Shown in pieces: positions 33,232 to 43,424 of a stretch of DNA of 64,000 bases; within the stretch, counting starts at the first letter, position 1; the number at the start of each line of letters is the position of its first letter. The stretch lies in assembly GCA_947372745.1 (NCBI GenBank), contig CANBUY010000005.1:1-64000 (forward strand), in the 5' to 3' direction. Under the pieces are notes generated by a model. It was not told where the DNA came from. It searched no databases and saw only the letters and a list, made by a program, of their open reading frames with translations. A program made the position numbers and the translations under genes. This DNA is from Comamonadaceae bacterium (GTDB taxonomy: Bacteria; Pseudomonadota; Gammaproteobacteria; Burkholderiales; Burkholderiaceae_C).

Positions 33232-34375
33232 CTAATATTTTCCGTATTGCTGCATTATTTAAAGCTAACTGTCCAGTGTGCGTAGGCGTCAAACCATCAA
33301 CCATAATGCTCCATAAACTCTTCCAATCAGGAGCAAATGGGGCAGGTGGAGTAGGCTGATGACTCCCAAGCGGTTGCCATGTATTCAACAACATTGATTG
33401 CATTAGATCAGCAAGTGCCTCAGCAGACTCCGCAGGAAAGAAACTCACAAGGTCGTAGGTGCCCACAGTTTCGTGGGCGTATGGAAGATCGGCTACAAGC
33501 AGTGGCAGGCGTTGCGCCTTGGCTTCGGTAATAGGCAAACCCCAAGTCTCCAGTTTGCTTGGAAATACGACTGCGCAAGCCTCACGATACTGCGCTGCCA
33601 TCGCATCCTTGGTCTGACGGCCGATGAACTTGATTTGCGGCGTTGCACCAAACTTATTTAAAAGCCAGCGAGCATATCGGTTTTCTCTACCATCAAGGGT
33701 AAGCCGCACCTCAAAGCTGCTGGCACCGCGTGAAGCAAGTATTTGCGTCGCCTTACACACAGTTTCAATATTCTTAAATACCCTTGGCAAGGCGGGATAA
33801 ATAAAGACAAACAGCTCGTCTTGCTTAGGCGCACTTAGACACTCTACATGTTGCAAGGATGGGTGAGCAACAACAACAGGAATATTCCCCATGCGCCGTA
33901 TAAACTCGGCACGAAGCCATTGCTGCTGCACGATTACGCAGTAATTACGCCGTATGAATACACGGTACAGCAAAGCATAAAGCTGGTTGAACAATAAAAA
34001 CGTTGGCTCTTGCACCGCCTCACGCATACTGATTCGATAAAAAGGCGAAGGATTGTGGCAATATACCGCCTGACGTGTTGCCGATACTCGCGGCGTGATA
34101 TCGTGCAAAGACAGCCATAGAGCAGGCTTAAGTTGACGAGAAATATGTTGAAATCCTATCCACTCCCAATACAACCTACGGAACCAGGATTTCTTTGCAC
34201 TCGGGATGGCAATAAAACGGATACGCGGTTCATCAATGAGTTCGGTGCTATTAACAATAGCAACTATCTCAATATCAATTGGCAGCACAGCCGCCGCAGA
34301 AGCCAAACATTCACGTAGCACAGTGAGTGGCCCGCCCTCGGTAAAATTTACTGCAGACACAACGATGCGAAACAT
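33221..34375 (-). CDS. Glycosyltransferase family 4 (GT-B) protein
   Basis: 384 aa GT-B glycosyltransferase. N-terminal part FRIVVSAVNFTEGGPLTVLREC binds the acceptor; the C-terminal domain contains FVFIYPALPRVFKNIETV, KFIGRQTKDAMAAQYREACAVVFPSKLETWGLPITEAKA (E-x7-E motif), typical of GT4. ATG 34375 is used, with GGAGA upstream inside the end of the acyltransferase gene; the next stop is 1 bp before it. Adds one sugar of the O-unit; specificity unknown. Confidence 0.9.
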   Translation of the reverse strand: MFRIVVSAVNFTEGGPLTVLRECLASAAAVLPIDIEIVAIVNSTELIDEPRIRFIAIPSAKKSWFRRLYWEWIGFQHISRQLKPALWLSLHDITPRVSATRQAVYCHNPSPFYRISMREAVQEPTFLLFNQLYALLYRVFIRRNYCVIVQQQWLRAEFIRRMGNIPVVVAHPSLQHVECLSAPKQDELFVFIYPALPRVFKNIETVCKATQILASRGASSFEVRLTLDGRENRYARWLLNKFGATPQIKFIGRQTKDAMAAQYREACAVVFPSKLETWGLPITEAKAQRLPLLVADLPYAHETVGTYDLVSFFPAESAEALADLMQSMLLNTWQPLGSHQPTPPAPFAPDWKSLWSIMVDGLTPTHTGQLALNNAAIRKILDAS

Positions 34376-34376
34376 A

Positions 34377-34967
34377 CTAAGTCTTTCTCCAAGTTTTAGT
34401 TTTTGCATCAAACAGCCTTATTACACGTGCTGGGTTTCCAGCCGCGATCGAATTCGGTGGAATATCGCGCGTAACAACCGAATTGGCACCAACGATCGCT
34501 CCATCTCCAACGGTTACGCCCGGCAAAATGCACACCTGCTCGCCCAACCACACATTATTTCCAATGTGGACAGGACGAGATGAAAGCGGCCGATCAGCGG
34601 GAGGGATTTCTGGTACAGATAAATCATCCTGTAACTGGTAGCTTCCATGATTATGATCGCTGATGAAAACACGACTAGCGATTAATACGTGGTCGCCAAT
34701 CACCACCTTTTCGATAGCTCCAATATGCACGGAGTCGTTGATCTGTACGTTGCGACCGATAAACAAGACAGGCGAACCGCCACGTGGTGCGGCTGCATCT
34801 AACCGGACATTCACTCCGGTCGTGAGTCCGTCACTGAATTGAATAGACGAGCTTCCACGCACATATATTGGGAAACGAACAAGACGTGCGTGCGGGAACA
34901 AGATGCGGGTCAGTACCCAGTTCTTAGCAAGCCTGACACTCCCCAATAGTCCATATCTTTTGATCAT
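34377..34967 (-). CDS. Left-handed beta-helix acyltransferase (O-acetyltransferase type)
   Basis: 196 aa hexapeptide-repeat acyltransferase. Repeats cover about residues 40-175 (for example VFISDHNHGSYQL, HIGNNVWLGEQVCILPGVTVGDGAIVGANSVVTRDIPPNSIAAGNPARVI). It resembles CysE/WbbJ-type transferases that acetylate sugars in O-antigens. Overlaps the wzy candidate by 4 bp (ATGA). The acceptor sugar is unknown. Confidence 0.9.
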   Translation of the reverse strand: MIKRYGLLGSVRLAKNWVLTRILFPHARLVRFPIYVRGSSSIQFSDGLTTGVNVRLDAAAPRGGSPVLFIGRNVQINDSVHIGAIEKVVIGDHVLIASRVFISDHNHGSYQLQDDLSVPEIPPADRPLSSRPVHIGNNVWLGEQVCILPGVTVGDGAIVGANSVVTRDIPPNSIAAGNPARVIRLFDAKTKTWRKT

Positions 34968-36235
34968 ATGTGCGGCTCCTTTTCAAAGTGCAGCGATTTG
35001 ATATTTTTAAAATAATACGATGTAGCATAAATAGGTAAAAAGTAGAAGGCAAAATCGAATGCCTGTCCAATTGCTAAACCTTCTTCTGTTGGCAATGTGA
35101 GTGAAACGATAACCGCGAAGGACAATAAACTATACGACAACAGGCTTTGCCCTCTATAGTTTAAAAAATATCGACGAATGCATCCGAAAATCATACCAAT
35201 GATGAAGGCATGCAATAGGGCTAAGACCGGGCCTAAATACAATTCACCGCGAACGTAAAACGGTAAATTTGGCCCCAAAGATTCTGAAAAATCAGTACCA
35301 AATGGCAGGGTGCTACGAACGAACTGGTTACCGATCGGAATACCGTAGTCAATCAAACGTAACGAACCCAGCACTGAACCGAAGGTGTCACGAAGATAAT
35401 CTAGCGGACCAAGCCCAGCAAACTCAATTCGCACATTTTCCTGTCCCCAGTAAAGCAATACATCGCCAGAGTAAAAAAGACGGAGGACAAATGCGTCGAA
35501 AGCGTCCTTAGCCGACCCGTGCTCTGTGACGAGGACGATCGCGACTGGAATTAATGCAATGGCCAGCAATATCGGGATGATGCGGCGCAGGCGCGGCGCA
35601 TCATTGCGTAACTGAGCGCTCACGAACGGCTTGGCACTGAAGAGCCCGATGGCGAAAATAGCTGGAAGTAGCGCGCCTTTTCCCCCACCTGTTATTGTTA
35701 TAAGTACTGAAAGCATGACAAAAATAACCGCGAGAACTGTGCGCTCCCATAGCCACCAGTACAGACTGGCGATCATGACAAACACACCAACGCTCCAGTT
35801 AAAGCGCCGGATGAATCCGAACCCATCAGCATATGCCTCGCTCTTTTGTAGCGAGGGGTCGTCCGAGAGCAGAATGACACCAGATTTCATCCACATGATG
35901 GTGTTGAATCCGAGGTAAAAAAGACCGCACACAATGACGATGGCGCGGAACTGCTGGAAATCGGCATGCATCTGCAGCGGTGGCAAGGCTAGCTGAGACT
36001 GGCCAGATACCAAGAAAAAACCTGCATAGAAAAAAGTAAAGTACAAAAAAATTCTCGCTAGCAGCCAAGTGCTATCTACCGCGAAGCAACCCAACGCCAA
36101 TGAAAAGGCAGAGGTCAGAACGAAAAAAAACAACGGGTCAGCGATGTTTGCAACCCGCTGGCGAACGAGGGCGTATTGCACGGCACATGTAGCGGCGAAA
36201 GCCAAAAGCAGCGTGATTAGGTTGTCATTGATCAT
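34964..36235 (-). CDS. O-antigen polymerase candidate (Wzy-like membrane protein)
   Basis: 423 aa polytopic protein with about 11-12 hydrophobic segments and a large hydrophilic loop around residues 220-330 (containing LFYSGDVLLYWGQENVRIEF and PFYVRGELYLGPVLALLHAF). The topology and place among wzx and glycosyltransferases point to O-unit polymerase. Sequence identity in Wzy proteins is low, so this rests on topology and context. ATGA overlaps at both ends. AT-rich. Confidence 0.75.
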   Translation of the reverse strand: MINDNLITLLLAFAATCAVQYALVRQRVANIADPLFFFVLTSAFSLALGCFAVDSTWLLARIFLYFTFFYAGFFLVSGQSQLALPPLQMHADFQQFRAIVIVCGLFYLGFNTIMWMKSGVILLSDDPSLQKSEAYADGFGFIRRFNWSVGVFVMIASLYWWLWERTVLAVIFVMLSVLITITGGGKGALLPAIFAIGLFSAKPFVSAQLRNDAPRLRRIIPILLAIALIPVAIVLVTEHGSAKDAFDAFVLRLFYSGDVLLYWGQENVRIEFAGLGPLDYLRDTFGSVLGSLRLIDYGIPIGNQFVRSTLPFGTDFSESLGPNLPFYVRGELYLGPVLALLHAFIIGMIFGCIRRYFLNYRGQSLLSYSLLSFAVIVSLTLPTEEGLAIGQAFDFAFYFLPIYATSYYFKNIKSLHFEKEPHI

Positions 36236-37050
36236 TGATCGCCTCCGCGAAGGAAGGTTAAGTCCCTATGTAGAATTGAATACCGGATTGACACTGCAAA
36301 CATAACGAGCTTGACGGCGATCCGCTGGATAAGCGGCCGCCGCTCGTAGATGAAATGGTAAGCGGCCCGCATTGCTGCAAATTTCTCTACTCGTTTGGCT
36401 AGAGGTCCAGAGAAGAAACTCAGATCGTGCATGATCACCGAATCAATAACGAACAATCTAGACCTGCGATCCATATAGTCCAACATAAACTGCGTATCAG
36501 TGCCGTAAAAACGCAGTCGTTCGTCATACACCGGAAACGATCCAAGCAGATAAGACGAAGAAATTATCATGCCGCTGTTAATCGCGCAGACCTGCTTCGA
36601 CTGCATGCTACCCATCGCGTCGGACCGCCACTGCCGGCCCCAACCGCAGAGGTAAGTTACAGGGCTGACCCAGCGGCCGTTGGCACGCACCATGGGCAGG
36701 AATAAGTCGACTTCTGGATGCGCCACAATTGCAGCGGCGGCTTTTTCCAGGTAATCCACCGGCAGCTCGCTGTCTTGGTCGAGCAAAAGTAAATGCTCGC
36801 CCACCTGCAGATGTTGCCTGACTACCCAGTTGTAGATAGCTGACAAGCCGAGATTATCTGGGGTTGAGATGTAGGTCCCGGTCTGGCCTAGCGCGGTCCA
36901 ATTCACTCCGTGCGGTTGGGGCGAGTTGTCCCAGACGATGATACGCAGCTTCCATTCGCTACTTTCGCACAGGACCAGACTACGCAATGACGGGGTATCG
37001 TTCGGCTCGCAGCCGTAGACGACGATGAGCGCTAGCAGCTCCGCACTCAT
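36232..37050 (-). CDS. Glycosyltransferase family 2 protein (rhamnosyltransferase-like)
   Basis: 272 aa GT-A transferase resembling WbbL/RfbN-type rhamnosyltransferases: LLALIVVYGCEPNDTPSLRSL at the N-terminus, TPDNLGLSAIYNWVV, and HLLLLDQDSELPVDY, where DQD is the metal site. dTDP-rhamnose is made by this locus, so it is a fair donor guess. ATG 37050 overlaps the upstream TGA (ATGA). Confidence 0.87.
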   Translation of the reverse strand: MSAELLALIVVYGCEPNDTPSLRSLVLCESSEWKLRIIVWDNSPQPHGVNWTALGQTGTYISTPDNLGLSAIYNWVVRQHLQVGEHLLLLDQDSELPVDYLEKAAAAIVAHPEVDLFLPMVRANGRWVSPVTYLCGWGRQWRSDAMGSMQSKQVCAINSGMIISSSYLLGSFPVYDERLRFYGTDTQFMLDYMDRRSRLFVIDSVIMHDLSFFSGPLAKRVEKFAAMRAAYHFIYERRPLIQRIAVKLVMFAVSIRYSILHRDLTFLRGGDQ

Positions 37051-37883
37051 GCCAGTCGGAGGCGTTTGAGCAGGCCTTTGTATTTGAAATAAACGAAAGA
37101 AACTGCAACCCACATCGGTCCAAAATTATTTCGCACAATACTGTAAACCTCAAAGAAACGAGTCGTTGTGTGTGAAATGCCCCCTGAGTCGTGAACTGCA
37201 ACTACATCGGTACAAAGCAAAATTTTGCCCCCTGTACATAACAGACGCTGATTCAAATCAAAATCAGAAAAGACCTTGTATCGAAGGTCGTATCGCAGCA
37301 GGGTAGTCTTTCGATAAAAACAACCCTGATGGTGCAAGGTATTGTGGAAGCGTAAACGCAAACCGGCCGAAGGCATATGCAACCCGTTAGCCGAAGTTTG
37401 CACAACTCCTGCAATACAGATAACATCTTGCGGCACGGTCTCATCAAATAGCCCCGGAATACGAAATAGTCGATCCCCAATATTAAGGTGATAAATAAAC
37501 TGGCCATGTGCAAGATCTATTGCTTTATTCATCGCATCGTAAATTCCATCGTCAGGCTCGCTAACCCAATAGTCCAACTGACTGCTAAAGCTCTTTAGAA
37601 TGTCGCATGTACCGTCTGTCGATCCGCCATCGACGACGATGTATTCAATGTCTCCCCGCTTCTGCTGCAGCACACTTTCAATAGTTGATCTTATTTGCGG
37701 AGCACCGTTGAAGACGACTGTAATGACGCTTATCAGGGGAGTTGTCCACTCGCTCTTCAACAACCTTTCGCTCGAACGCTTGCCACCGTGTGAAGAGACT
37801 GATCTTTCAGGCACATGACAGTGCGCAATCACCCCGTGATCTCCGACTTCACCTTCAACACTAACATCGCGATAGTTGGTCAT
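37047..37883 (-). CDS. Glycosyltransferase family 2 protein (WcaA/Colanic-type)
   Basis: 278 aa GT-A protein with an N-terminal extension of about 45 residues before the catalytic core PLISVITVVFNGAPQIRSTIESVL and YIVVDGGSTDGTCDIL, DYWVSEPDDGIYDAMNKAI. The DDGIYDAMNKA pattern is common in WcaE-like transferases. The first ATG (37883) lies 2 bp beyond the stop of the previous gene; an in-frame TTG two codons earlier is less likely. Specificity unknown. Confidence 0.87.
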   Translation of the reverse strand: MTNYRDVSVEGEVGDHGVIAHCHVPERSVSSHGGKRSSERLLKSEWTTPLISVITVVFNGAPQIRSTIESVLQQKRGDIEYIVVDGGSTDGTCDILKSFSSQLDYWVSEPDDGIYDAMNKAIDLAHGQFIYHLNIGDRLFRIPGLFDETVPQDVICIAGVVQTSANGLHMPSAGLRLRFHNTLHHQGCFYRKTTLLRYDLRYKVFSDFDLNQRLLCTGGKILLCTDVVAVHDSGGISHTTTRFFEVYSIVRNNFGPMWVAVSFVYFKYKGLLKRLRLA

Positions 37884-37885
37884 CG

Positions 37886-38836
37886 TCAAGCTTTCACGAA
37901 AAATTTGAAGCCAATGCGTCTGAGTGAATAAGATAACATCTTCAAAACTTCAGCTATGGAACCACTGCCTTCATACTCGCGGAGATACAATATTGGGGGT
38001 AGCCAACGATAATCGAATCTCATTTGCTGAAGCCAACTATGCGCCAGATAATCCAACCACTGGTGTTGTCCCTTATTGTTAATCAAGAAAAACGCAATAG
38101 CTGATCTATAACCATTTACGACATCATTATTTGAATTCTCAATCGAGAATGAACCTGCATGCGCTCTAAAATAAACGAATGGCCTTTGTATATTCGCCAC
38201 ATAGAGATACTTCTGTGAAGTCAACAACATAATCATGACATCCGGTCCAGCACCATTTTTTTCAAACTGTCTCGGTGTTGAAGTCGGAAATGTAGTGTGA
38301 AGATTTTTTAATAAATCGGAAGTGCGGATTAAAACAGCACCAGGACTCACTGGTGCTTTACCCGCTAAAACTAGGTTTAAAAATTCAGCTGAACTTAATC
38401 TTGAAGAATCAACCTGAGAGTAAGCAACGACCGAATCATCCCTGGATTTTCCGATACGTGCAGCACAGTACACCAGTGCAACATCTGGATCGTCCAATTT
38501 CGGCACCATTTCACTCAGACAACTCACTTCTAACGAGTCATCACTGAACAAGATTTTACTGAGTACGCCCTTGGCTTCTTGGGCGCAACGCATCCAATTA
38601 CGTACTGGTCCAATATTTGACTCATTTCGAAATATCCGTACCCGTTGATCCACCGCTGCAAATTGCTGGCATATTTCCCAAGTACCATCATCGCTCGCGT
38701 TATCTACCACGATGATTTCAAAGTCTGTGAAGGTTTGATGCAGTGCTGACTGAATGCACTCAGTGATGAAGTCTTTGCGGTTGAAGACGGGAATCAGAAT
38801 GCTGACTTTAGGCTGATGAATTTGTTCATCGGTCAT
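37886..38836 (-). CDS. Glycosyltransferase family 2 protein
   Basis: 316 aa GT-A transferase: KVSILIPVFNRKDFITECIQSAL (9-31), IIVVDNASDDGTWEICQQF and KILFSDDSLEVSCLSEM for the sugar-nucleotide and metal site. C-terminal half has no clear motif. Overlaps wzx by 4 bp (ATGA). Clearly AT-rich compared with genes beyond 40 kb. Adds one O-unit sugar; donor unknown. Confidence 0.88.
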   Translation of the reverse strand: MTDEQIHQPKVSILIPVFNRKDFITECIQSALHQTFTDFEIIVVDNASDDGTWEICQQFAAVDQRVRIFRNESNIGPVRNWMRCAQEAKGVLSKILFSDDSLEVSCLSEMVPKLDDPDVALVYCAARIGKSRDDSVVAYSQVDSSRLSSAEFLNLVLAGKAPVSPGAVLIRTSDLLKNLHTTFPTSTPRQFEKNGAGPDVMIMLLTSQKYLYVANIQRPFVYFRAHAGSFSIENSNNDVVNGYRSAIAFFLINNKGQHQWLDYLAHSWLQQMRFDYRWLPPILYLREYEGSGSIAEVLKMLSYSLRRIGFKFFVKA

Positions 38837-40161
38837 GCTGCAGTCTCCCTTGTACGCTTTCGTATTATTTGATTAACCTGAATTGGCAACGCGACGGCAG
38901 CCAGCAATAAACTGACAACTGTCGCCAAGACAACGCCGCTTAAACCCAATCCGAACCATTTCACAAATAAAATAGCCAATGGAATATTGATAACCATCGC
39001 GATCACTGCTGTATAAAGTTGCAACTTAATTTGGCCAATTCCATTAACAAACATTGCATAAATGTTATTCCAGGTAGAGACTAAAACAAATAATCCAATT
39101 GAAATTACCAGCGGCTGCGACACCGTCATTTCGTGTCCAATCCATATAGCAACAATCGGTTTAGTCAATAATCCCATTGTAAAAATAGCCACTAAAACAC
39201 CACCAAAAATCATCAACTGTTTTTTGAGCATCCGCTTGATCCAAATCGTGTCATTCCGGTGGTAAGCGTCTGTGTAAGCTGACCACAGAGGTGCTGAAAT
39301 AAGAGTGTGAGCAAAAGTTATTAAACCAAACAACTTGAATACCACATCGTATTGCGTTACATACTCCGGGCCAAGCAATTGAGTAATTAGTATTTTATCT
39401 GTCGTAAAAATTATTAATACTGCAATTTGTATCGTAAAAAACTGCATCCCCACTGATAAGAGCGGGCTAACGTGCTGCTTATCAAGATACGGTTTGGGTC
39501 TTAATTCAGGCTGACTTTGGTAAAACCAGCAGCTCAACCCTATGTTTGCAATGACCAAGGAGACGCCGTAGGCTAAGGCGAGGTACGTTATGGTGGCATC
39601 CGTTGTTTTAGTCAACACAAAAACAAACAAGAGTGCCAATACATTTGAAATCAATTGACTCAGTGCCGTCATCGCTGTTTTTTGCACAGCGCCCAATATC
39701 GCACTGATCAAACCGATCCAAAAATTCAAAACAACGAAAAACACAGCCACTTGCACGGTCAGGCGCAAAGTAGTTTCTGAAATGGCCTGGGTATTAAAGA
39801 CGGCCTGCCATGGCACAAAAAATGACGCGCCGGTCACCAGCGCCCACAGTACCAATGCGATCAAGCCAATCAGACTGTAGCCAGAGGCAATGTAATTGGC
39901 GGCTTCTGCCTTGTCATTTTTAGCCAGGGCTTCGGCCACTTTGTTGCGCAAGCCATTTCCCACCCCCAGATCAAAGAACACGATCCACGACATGACTGTG
40001 AGCAGCGTTGACCACACGCCAAACTGCTCTTGCCCCAGGTAGCGAATCATCATCGGAATAGCCAGAAACGACGCCAACATGGCCACCACTTTGTAAGCGA
40101 CGGCGCCCTTTATCTGCTGCAGATAATTGCGGGTGCGTTCCTTGGAGACATCTGCCGTCAT
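38833..40161 (-). CDS. wzx: O-antigen flippase (Wzx-type, MATE/PST fold)
   Basis: 442 aa membrane protein with about 12 hydrophobic segments and the polysaccharide-transport family N-terminus [22 protein letters not shown] and [27 protein letters not shown], where the charged [11 protein letters not shown] loop is typical of Wzx. It would flip undecaprenyl-linked O-units across the inner membrane. ATG 40161 overlaps the rfbE stop (ATGA). It begins GC-normal and becomes AT-rich downstream. Confidence 0.9.
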   Translation of the reverse strand: MTADVSKERTRNYLQQIKGAVAYKVVAMLASFLAIPMMIRYLGQEQFGVWSTLLTVMSWIVFFDLGVGNGLRNKVAEALAKNDKAEAANYIASGYSLIGLIALVLWALVTGASFFVPWQAVFNTQAISETTLRLTVQVAVFFVVLNFWIGLISAILGAVQKTAMTALSQLISNVLALLFVFVLTKTTDATITYLALAYGVSLVIANIGLSCWFYQSQPELRPKPYLDKQHVSPLLSVGMQFFTIQIAVLIIFTTDKILITQLLGPEYVTQYDVVFKLFGLITFAHTLISAPLWSAYTDAYHRNDTIWIKRMLKKQLMIFGGVLVAIFTMGLLTKPIVAIWIGHEMTVSQPLVISIGLFVLVSTWNNIYAMFVNGIGQIKLQLYTAVIAMVINIPLAILFVKWFGLGLSGVVLATVVSLLLAAVALPIQVNQIIRKRTRETAA

Positions 40162-41180
40162 TGAGTGGCGCTCACCCATTCAACCATGCGCGCTACGCCC
40201 TCTTGTGCGGAGACCACGGGTTGCCAGTTGAGCAGTTGTTTGGCTTTGCCAAGGTCAGATACAAACACGCGTTGGTCGCTCTCGCGCACGGGGAGTTGGG
40301 TGTAGTTCAGTTTGACGCCAGCTATTTGCTCCAGCAGCGCAAACAGCTCAAGTAAAGACAAACTGTTCTCAAATCCGCCTCCGACGTTAAAGGCTTGGCC
40401 TTTGGCGCTGTCAATATGGTTAACGGCGGCCATGTAGAGCCGCTTCATATCGTCCGCGTGGAGCACGTCGCGTACTTGTTTGCCGTTGCCAGAAATAGTG
40501 AAAGGTATGGCATTTTTGTCTTTGCCCGCTTCAATCGCCTTTTGACAAAACCAGCCCACCCATCCTTGATCGTAAGTCGCAAATTGCCGACCGCCATACA
40601 TGGATGAATGCCGAAACACCACGGTTTTGAGTCCAAAGATGCGGGCGTAATCCAGCATGTATTGGTCTGCTGCGCCTTTGGAGCAGCCGTAGGGTGAATG
40701 AAAACTGAGCTGTGTTTGCTCGTTAATGCCATTGGGGAGCTCAACGCACTGGTAGCGGGACTCTGTTTCAACGTAGGTGTATTGCTCCAGGTCGCCATAG
40801 ACTTTATTGGTGGACGAATACACCACTGTGGCGTTGGGCGCATGTTGGCGCACGGCTTCGAGCAGGTTGTGGGTGCCCATCACGTTGACTTCAAAGTCCA
40901 TGCGTGGGTTGGCAATGGAGGTGGTCATGGCCACTTGGCCGGCCAGGTGAAAGATGGCGTCTGGCTTGAATGCCTGTATCACGCGGGTGATGTCGTTTTG
41001 GTTGCGGATGTCGCCGTGCTCAAAAGTAAATTTACCTTGGGTTTGCAGCCAAGCCAGGTTTTCACGTGAGCCATTGCGGTAGAGGTTGTCAAACACAAGC
41101 AGTTCATCGCCACGGGCCAAGGCATCGGATGCAAGGTTGCTGCCCAAGAAGCCGCAGCCGCCGGTAATCAGTAGTTTCAT
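40158..41180 (-). CDS. rfbE: CDP-paratose 2-epimerase (CDP-tyvelose synthesis)
   Basis: 340 aa extended SDR. N-terminus [20 protein letters not shown]; the distinctive [18 protein letters not shown] with catalytic Ser-Thr, and [13 protein letters not shown] with Tyr-x3-Lys; later [12 protein letters not shown]. The [12 protein letters not shown] segment is characteristic of RfbE, which converts CDP-paratose to CDP-tyvelose at C2. It overlaps its neighbours on both sides by 4 bp. With rfbF, rfbG, rfbH and the reductase next door it completes a CDP-3,6-dideoxyhexose route. Confidence 0.92.
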   Translation of the reverse strand: MKLLITGGCGFLGSNLASDALARGDELLVFDNLYRNGSRENLAWLQTQGKFTFEHGDIRNQNDITRVIQAFKPDAIFHLAGQVAMTTSIANPRMDFEVNVMGTHNLLEAVRQHAPNATVVYSSTNKVYGDLEQYTYVETESRYQCVELPNGINEQTQLSFHSPYGCSKGAADQYMLDYARIFGLKTVVFRHSSMYGGRQFATYDQGWVGWFCQKAIEAGKDKNAIPFTISGNGKQVRDVLHADDMKRLYMAAVNHIDSAKGQAFNVGGGFENSLSLLELFALLEQIAGVKLNYTQLPVRESDQRVFVSDLGKAKQLLNWQPVVSAQEGVARMVEWVSATQ

Positions 41181-42058
41181 TGTTTAAATTCCAGTTGTAT
41201 TGTTTTCTTGAGTCCGGCGTTCAGGTCAAACGCAGGCGCCCAGCCTAGTTGCGTCATGCGCGCTACGTTGGCCATGCAGTGCATGGCTTCATTGGTGCGA
41301 TAGGGCAATTCGCCAAAGCGCAATTCGGTACGGGACGCCGTTAGGCGATGTGCGGTTTCGACAAAATGCCGAATACTGGGGGCAACGCCAGAACCCACTT
41401 CTATATCCTGCTCAGTATCAAACTTGTGGCCTTGCGTGAGCAGCGTGTCATAGGCGCTAACGACATCGTCAATGTAGATAAAGTCACGCGTTTGCTCTCC
41501 GGCTGTGAGCTTTAGCACGGGGTCGTTGCGCCGGCAGGTGTGCAGCACATGTGTGGTGAATTTGGATACGTCGTCACCAGGGCCGTACATGTGCTGGAGC
41601 AAGACGTTAATAAACCTTATTTGCCCGCCGTATTGGGTCGCCAGCATGCGGCCCCATTGTGCAAATTGGTTTTTACTGAGCGCATAAGGGCTCACTTCGG
41701 GTCCCAGGGCGCTGCCCGTGTTAATGAAGCACACCGGTTGTGCCGCATGCTGCAAGGCTTGCAAAATGACCAGCCCCAGGCGCAGATTGGCGTCAAAAAG
41801 TTGCAGGCTGGTTTCAGCTTGCCGACCATAGGCGCAGGCGGTGTGAACTACAACTTCGGGTTGAACCTGTTTTACAAAGGCAGCCACTTCGGCATCGGTG
41901 GTGCAACGGCCAATATCGAACGACGTGTCTAAACTGCGCAGTCGGTCCAGCTTTGATGTTGGCCGCAGCAACAAGGCAACCTGGTGCCCGGCATTACGCC
42001 AATGGAGAGCTAACGCGCTCCCCAAGAAGCCACTAGCACCAGTCAAGAGTATTTTCAC
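41177..42058 (-). CDS. NAD(P)-dependent CDP-sugar reductase (CDP-paratose synthase-like)
   Basis: 293 aa SDR with GTG start (42058-42056). Rossmann start [44 protein letters not shown] holds the Tyr-x3-Lys pair; [17 protein letters not shown] follows. Position between rfbH and rfbE, as in Salmonella group D, argues for CDP-paratose synthase (RfbS/Prt), which reduces the 4-keto group of the 3,6-dideoxy intermediate. CDP-abequose synthase (RfbJ) is the alternative, but the rfbE product needs paratose as substrate. Confidence 0.82.
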   Translation of the reverse strand: MKILLTGASGFLGSALALHWRNAGHQVALLLRPTSKLDRLRSLDTSFDIGRCTTDAEVAAFVKQVQPEVVVHTACAYGRQAETSLQLFDANLRLGLVILQALQHAAQPVCFINTGSALGPEVSPYALSKNQFAQWGRMLATQYGGQIRFINVLLQHMYGPGDDVSKFTTHVLHTCRRNDPVLKLTAGEQTRDFIYIDDVVSAYDTLLTQGHKFDTEQDIEVGSGVAPSIRHFVETAHRLTASRTELRFGELPYRTNEAMHCMANVARMTQLGWAPAFDLNAGLKKTIQLEFKQ

Positions 42059-42074
42059 AAGAGAGTCGTCTAAA

Positions 42075-43397
42075 TCAGAAATTCACACCGAGATAAGACT
42101 CAATCTTCTGCGCTGCAAACTCCAGCATCTCGCGTGTGAGCGCGGGTTGAACGCCTATCCAGAAGGTGTTGTTCATCACGTTATCCGTGTTGGTCAGGTC
42201 GCCGCTGATGCGGTAGTTGGCCCCAATCATGTAGGGCTGGCAGGTGAGGTTACCGGCAAACAGCAAGCGGGTGCCCACTTTGTTTTGGTCCAGGTAGGTG
42301 AGTAAGTCCAAGCGTGTTACAGGGCAGTTGTCTTTGAGCGTAATGGGGAAGCCGAACCACGACGGGTCTGAGTGTTCGGTGGGTTCGGGCAGGTGCACGA
42401 ACTCTTCGCAGTCTTTCAGGCGTGCTTTTAAAAAGGCGAAGTTGTCTTTGCGGGCCTGGATGAAGGCCGGGGCTTTGTCCAACTGGGCCAGGCCGCAGGC
42501 GGCTTGCATATCGGTGATTTTGAGGTTGTAGCCCAAGTGGCTGTAGGTGTATTTGTGGTCGTAGCCTTCAGGCAATTTGCCCAGTTTTTGGCAAAAGCGC
42601 TTGCCACAGGTGTTGTCTTTGCCAGGGGCACAGTAGCAGTCGCGGCCCCAGTCGCGAAAGCTTTCGGCGATGGTTTTGAGTTCGTCGTTGTTGGTAAACA
42701 CCGCGCCGCCCTCCCCCATGGTGATGTGGTGCGCAGGGTAAAAACTCAGCGTGCCAATGTCACCAAAAGTGCCCACCATTTGGCCCCGGTAGGTGGTGCC
42801 CAGGGCGTCGCAGCAGTCTTCGACCAGCCACAAATTGTATTTTTTGCACAAGGCGGTGACCACGTCTAGGTTGAACGGGTTGCCCAAGCTGTGTGCCAGC
42901 ATGATGGCTTTGGTCTTGGGGCCAATGGCGGCTTCAATTTTGGTGGCGTCAATGTTGTGGGTGAGCGCGTCAACATCGACAAACACGGGCACGGCGCCAA
43001 ACTGCAAGATGGGGTTGACGGTGGTGGGAAAGCCCGCCGCCACGCCAATGACTTCGTCGCCTTTTTGAATGGCCCTCGCGCCCAGTTTGGGCGAGGTGAG
43101 CGCGCTAAAGGCGACCAGGTTGGCTGACGAGCCGGAGTTGACGGTGAGCAGGTGCTTGACGCCGATGAAGGCGGCTAGTTTTTTCTCAAACTCGGCGTTG
43201 AAGCGCCCCGTGGTGAGCCAGCCATCCAAAGAGGCTTCGACCATGTTCTTGAGCTCTTCGGCGCCCACGACTTTGCCAGATGGAGGCACCACGGTCAGGC
43301 CGGGCAAGAAGGTCTGGGGGGCTAGCGATATGGCAGCAAATTCTTCAACGAGTTGGGCAATTTGCGCGCGCAGGGCTTGGGTTTTGGCGTTTTCCAT
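42075..43397 (-). CDS. rfbH: CDP-6-deoxy-D-xylo-4-hexulose-3-dehydrase (E1)
   Basis: 440 aa PMP-dependent [2Fe-2S] enzyme of the aminotransferase fold, which removes the 3-OH of CDP-4-keto-6-deoxyglucose. The usual PLP lysine is replaced by His in [13 protein letters not shown] (about 219-231), the hallmark of E1. The iron-sulfur ligands are visible as Cys195/196 and Cys254, 256, 264 ([12 protein letters not shown]). The partner reductase E3 (RfbI) is not encoded in the window. ATG start; 27 bp after rfbG. Confidence 0.95.
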   Translation of the reverse strand: MENAKTQALRAQIAQLVEEFAAISLAPQTFLPGLTVVPPSGKVVGAEELKNMVEASLDGWLTTGRFNAEFEKKLAAFIGVKHLLTVNSGSSANLVAFSALTSPKLGARAIQKGDEVIGVAAGFPTTVNPILQFGAVPVFVDVDALTHNIDATKIEAAIGPKTKAIMLAHSLGNPFNLDVVTALCKKYNLWLVEDCCDALGTTYRGQMVGTFGDIGTLSFYPAHHITMGEGGAVFTNNDELKTIAESFRDWGRDCYCAPGKDNTCGKRFCQKLGKLPEGYDHKYTYSHLGYNLKITDMQAACGLAQLDKAPAFIQARKDNFAFLKARLKDCEEFVHLPEPTEHSDPSWFGFPITLKDNCPVTRLDLLTYLDQNKVGTRLLFAGNLTCQPYMIGANYRISGDLTNTDNVMNNTFWIGVQPALTREMLEFAAQKIESYLGVNF

Positions 43398-43424
43398 GAG
43401 GCTAATCAGTTTCTATTGAGAGGG

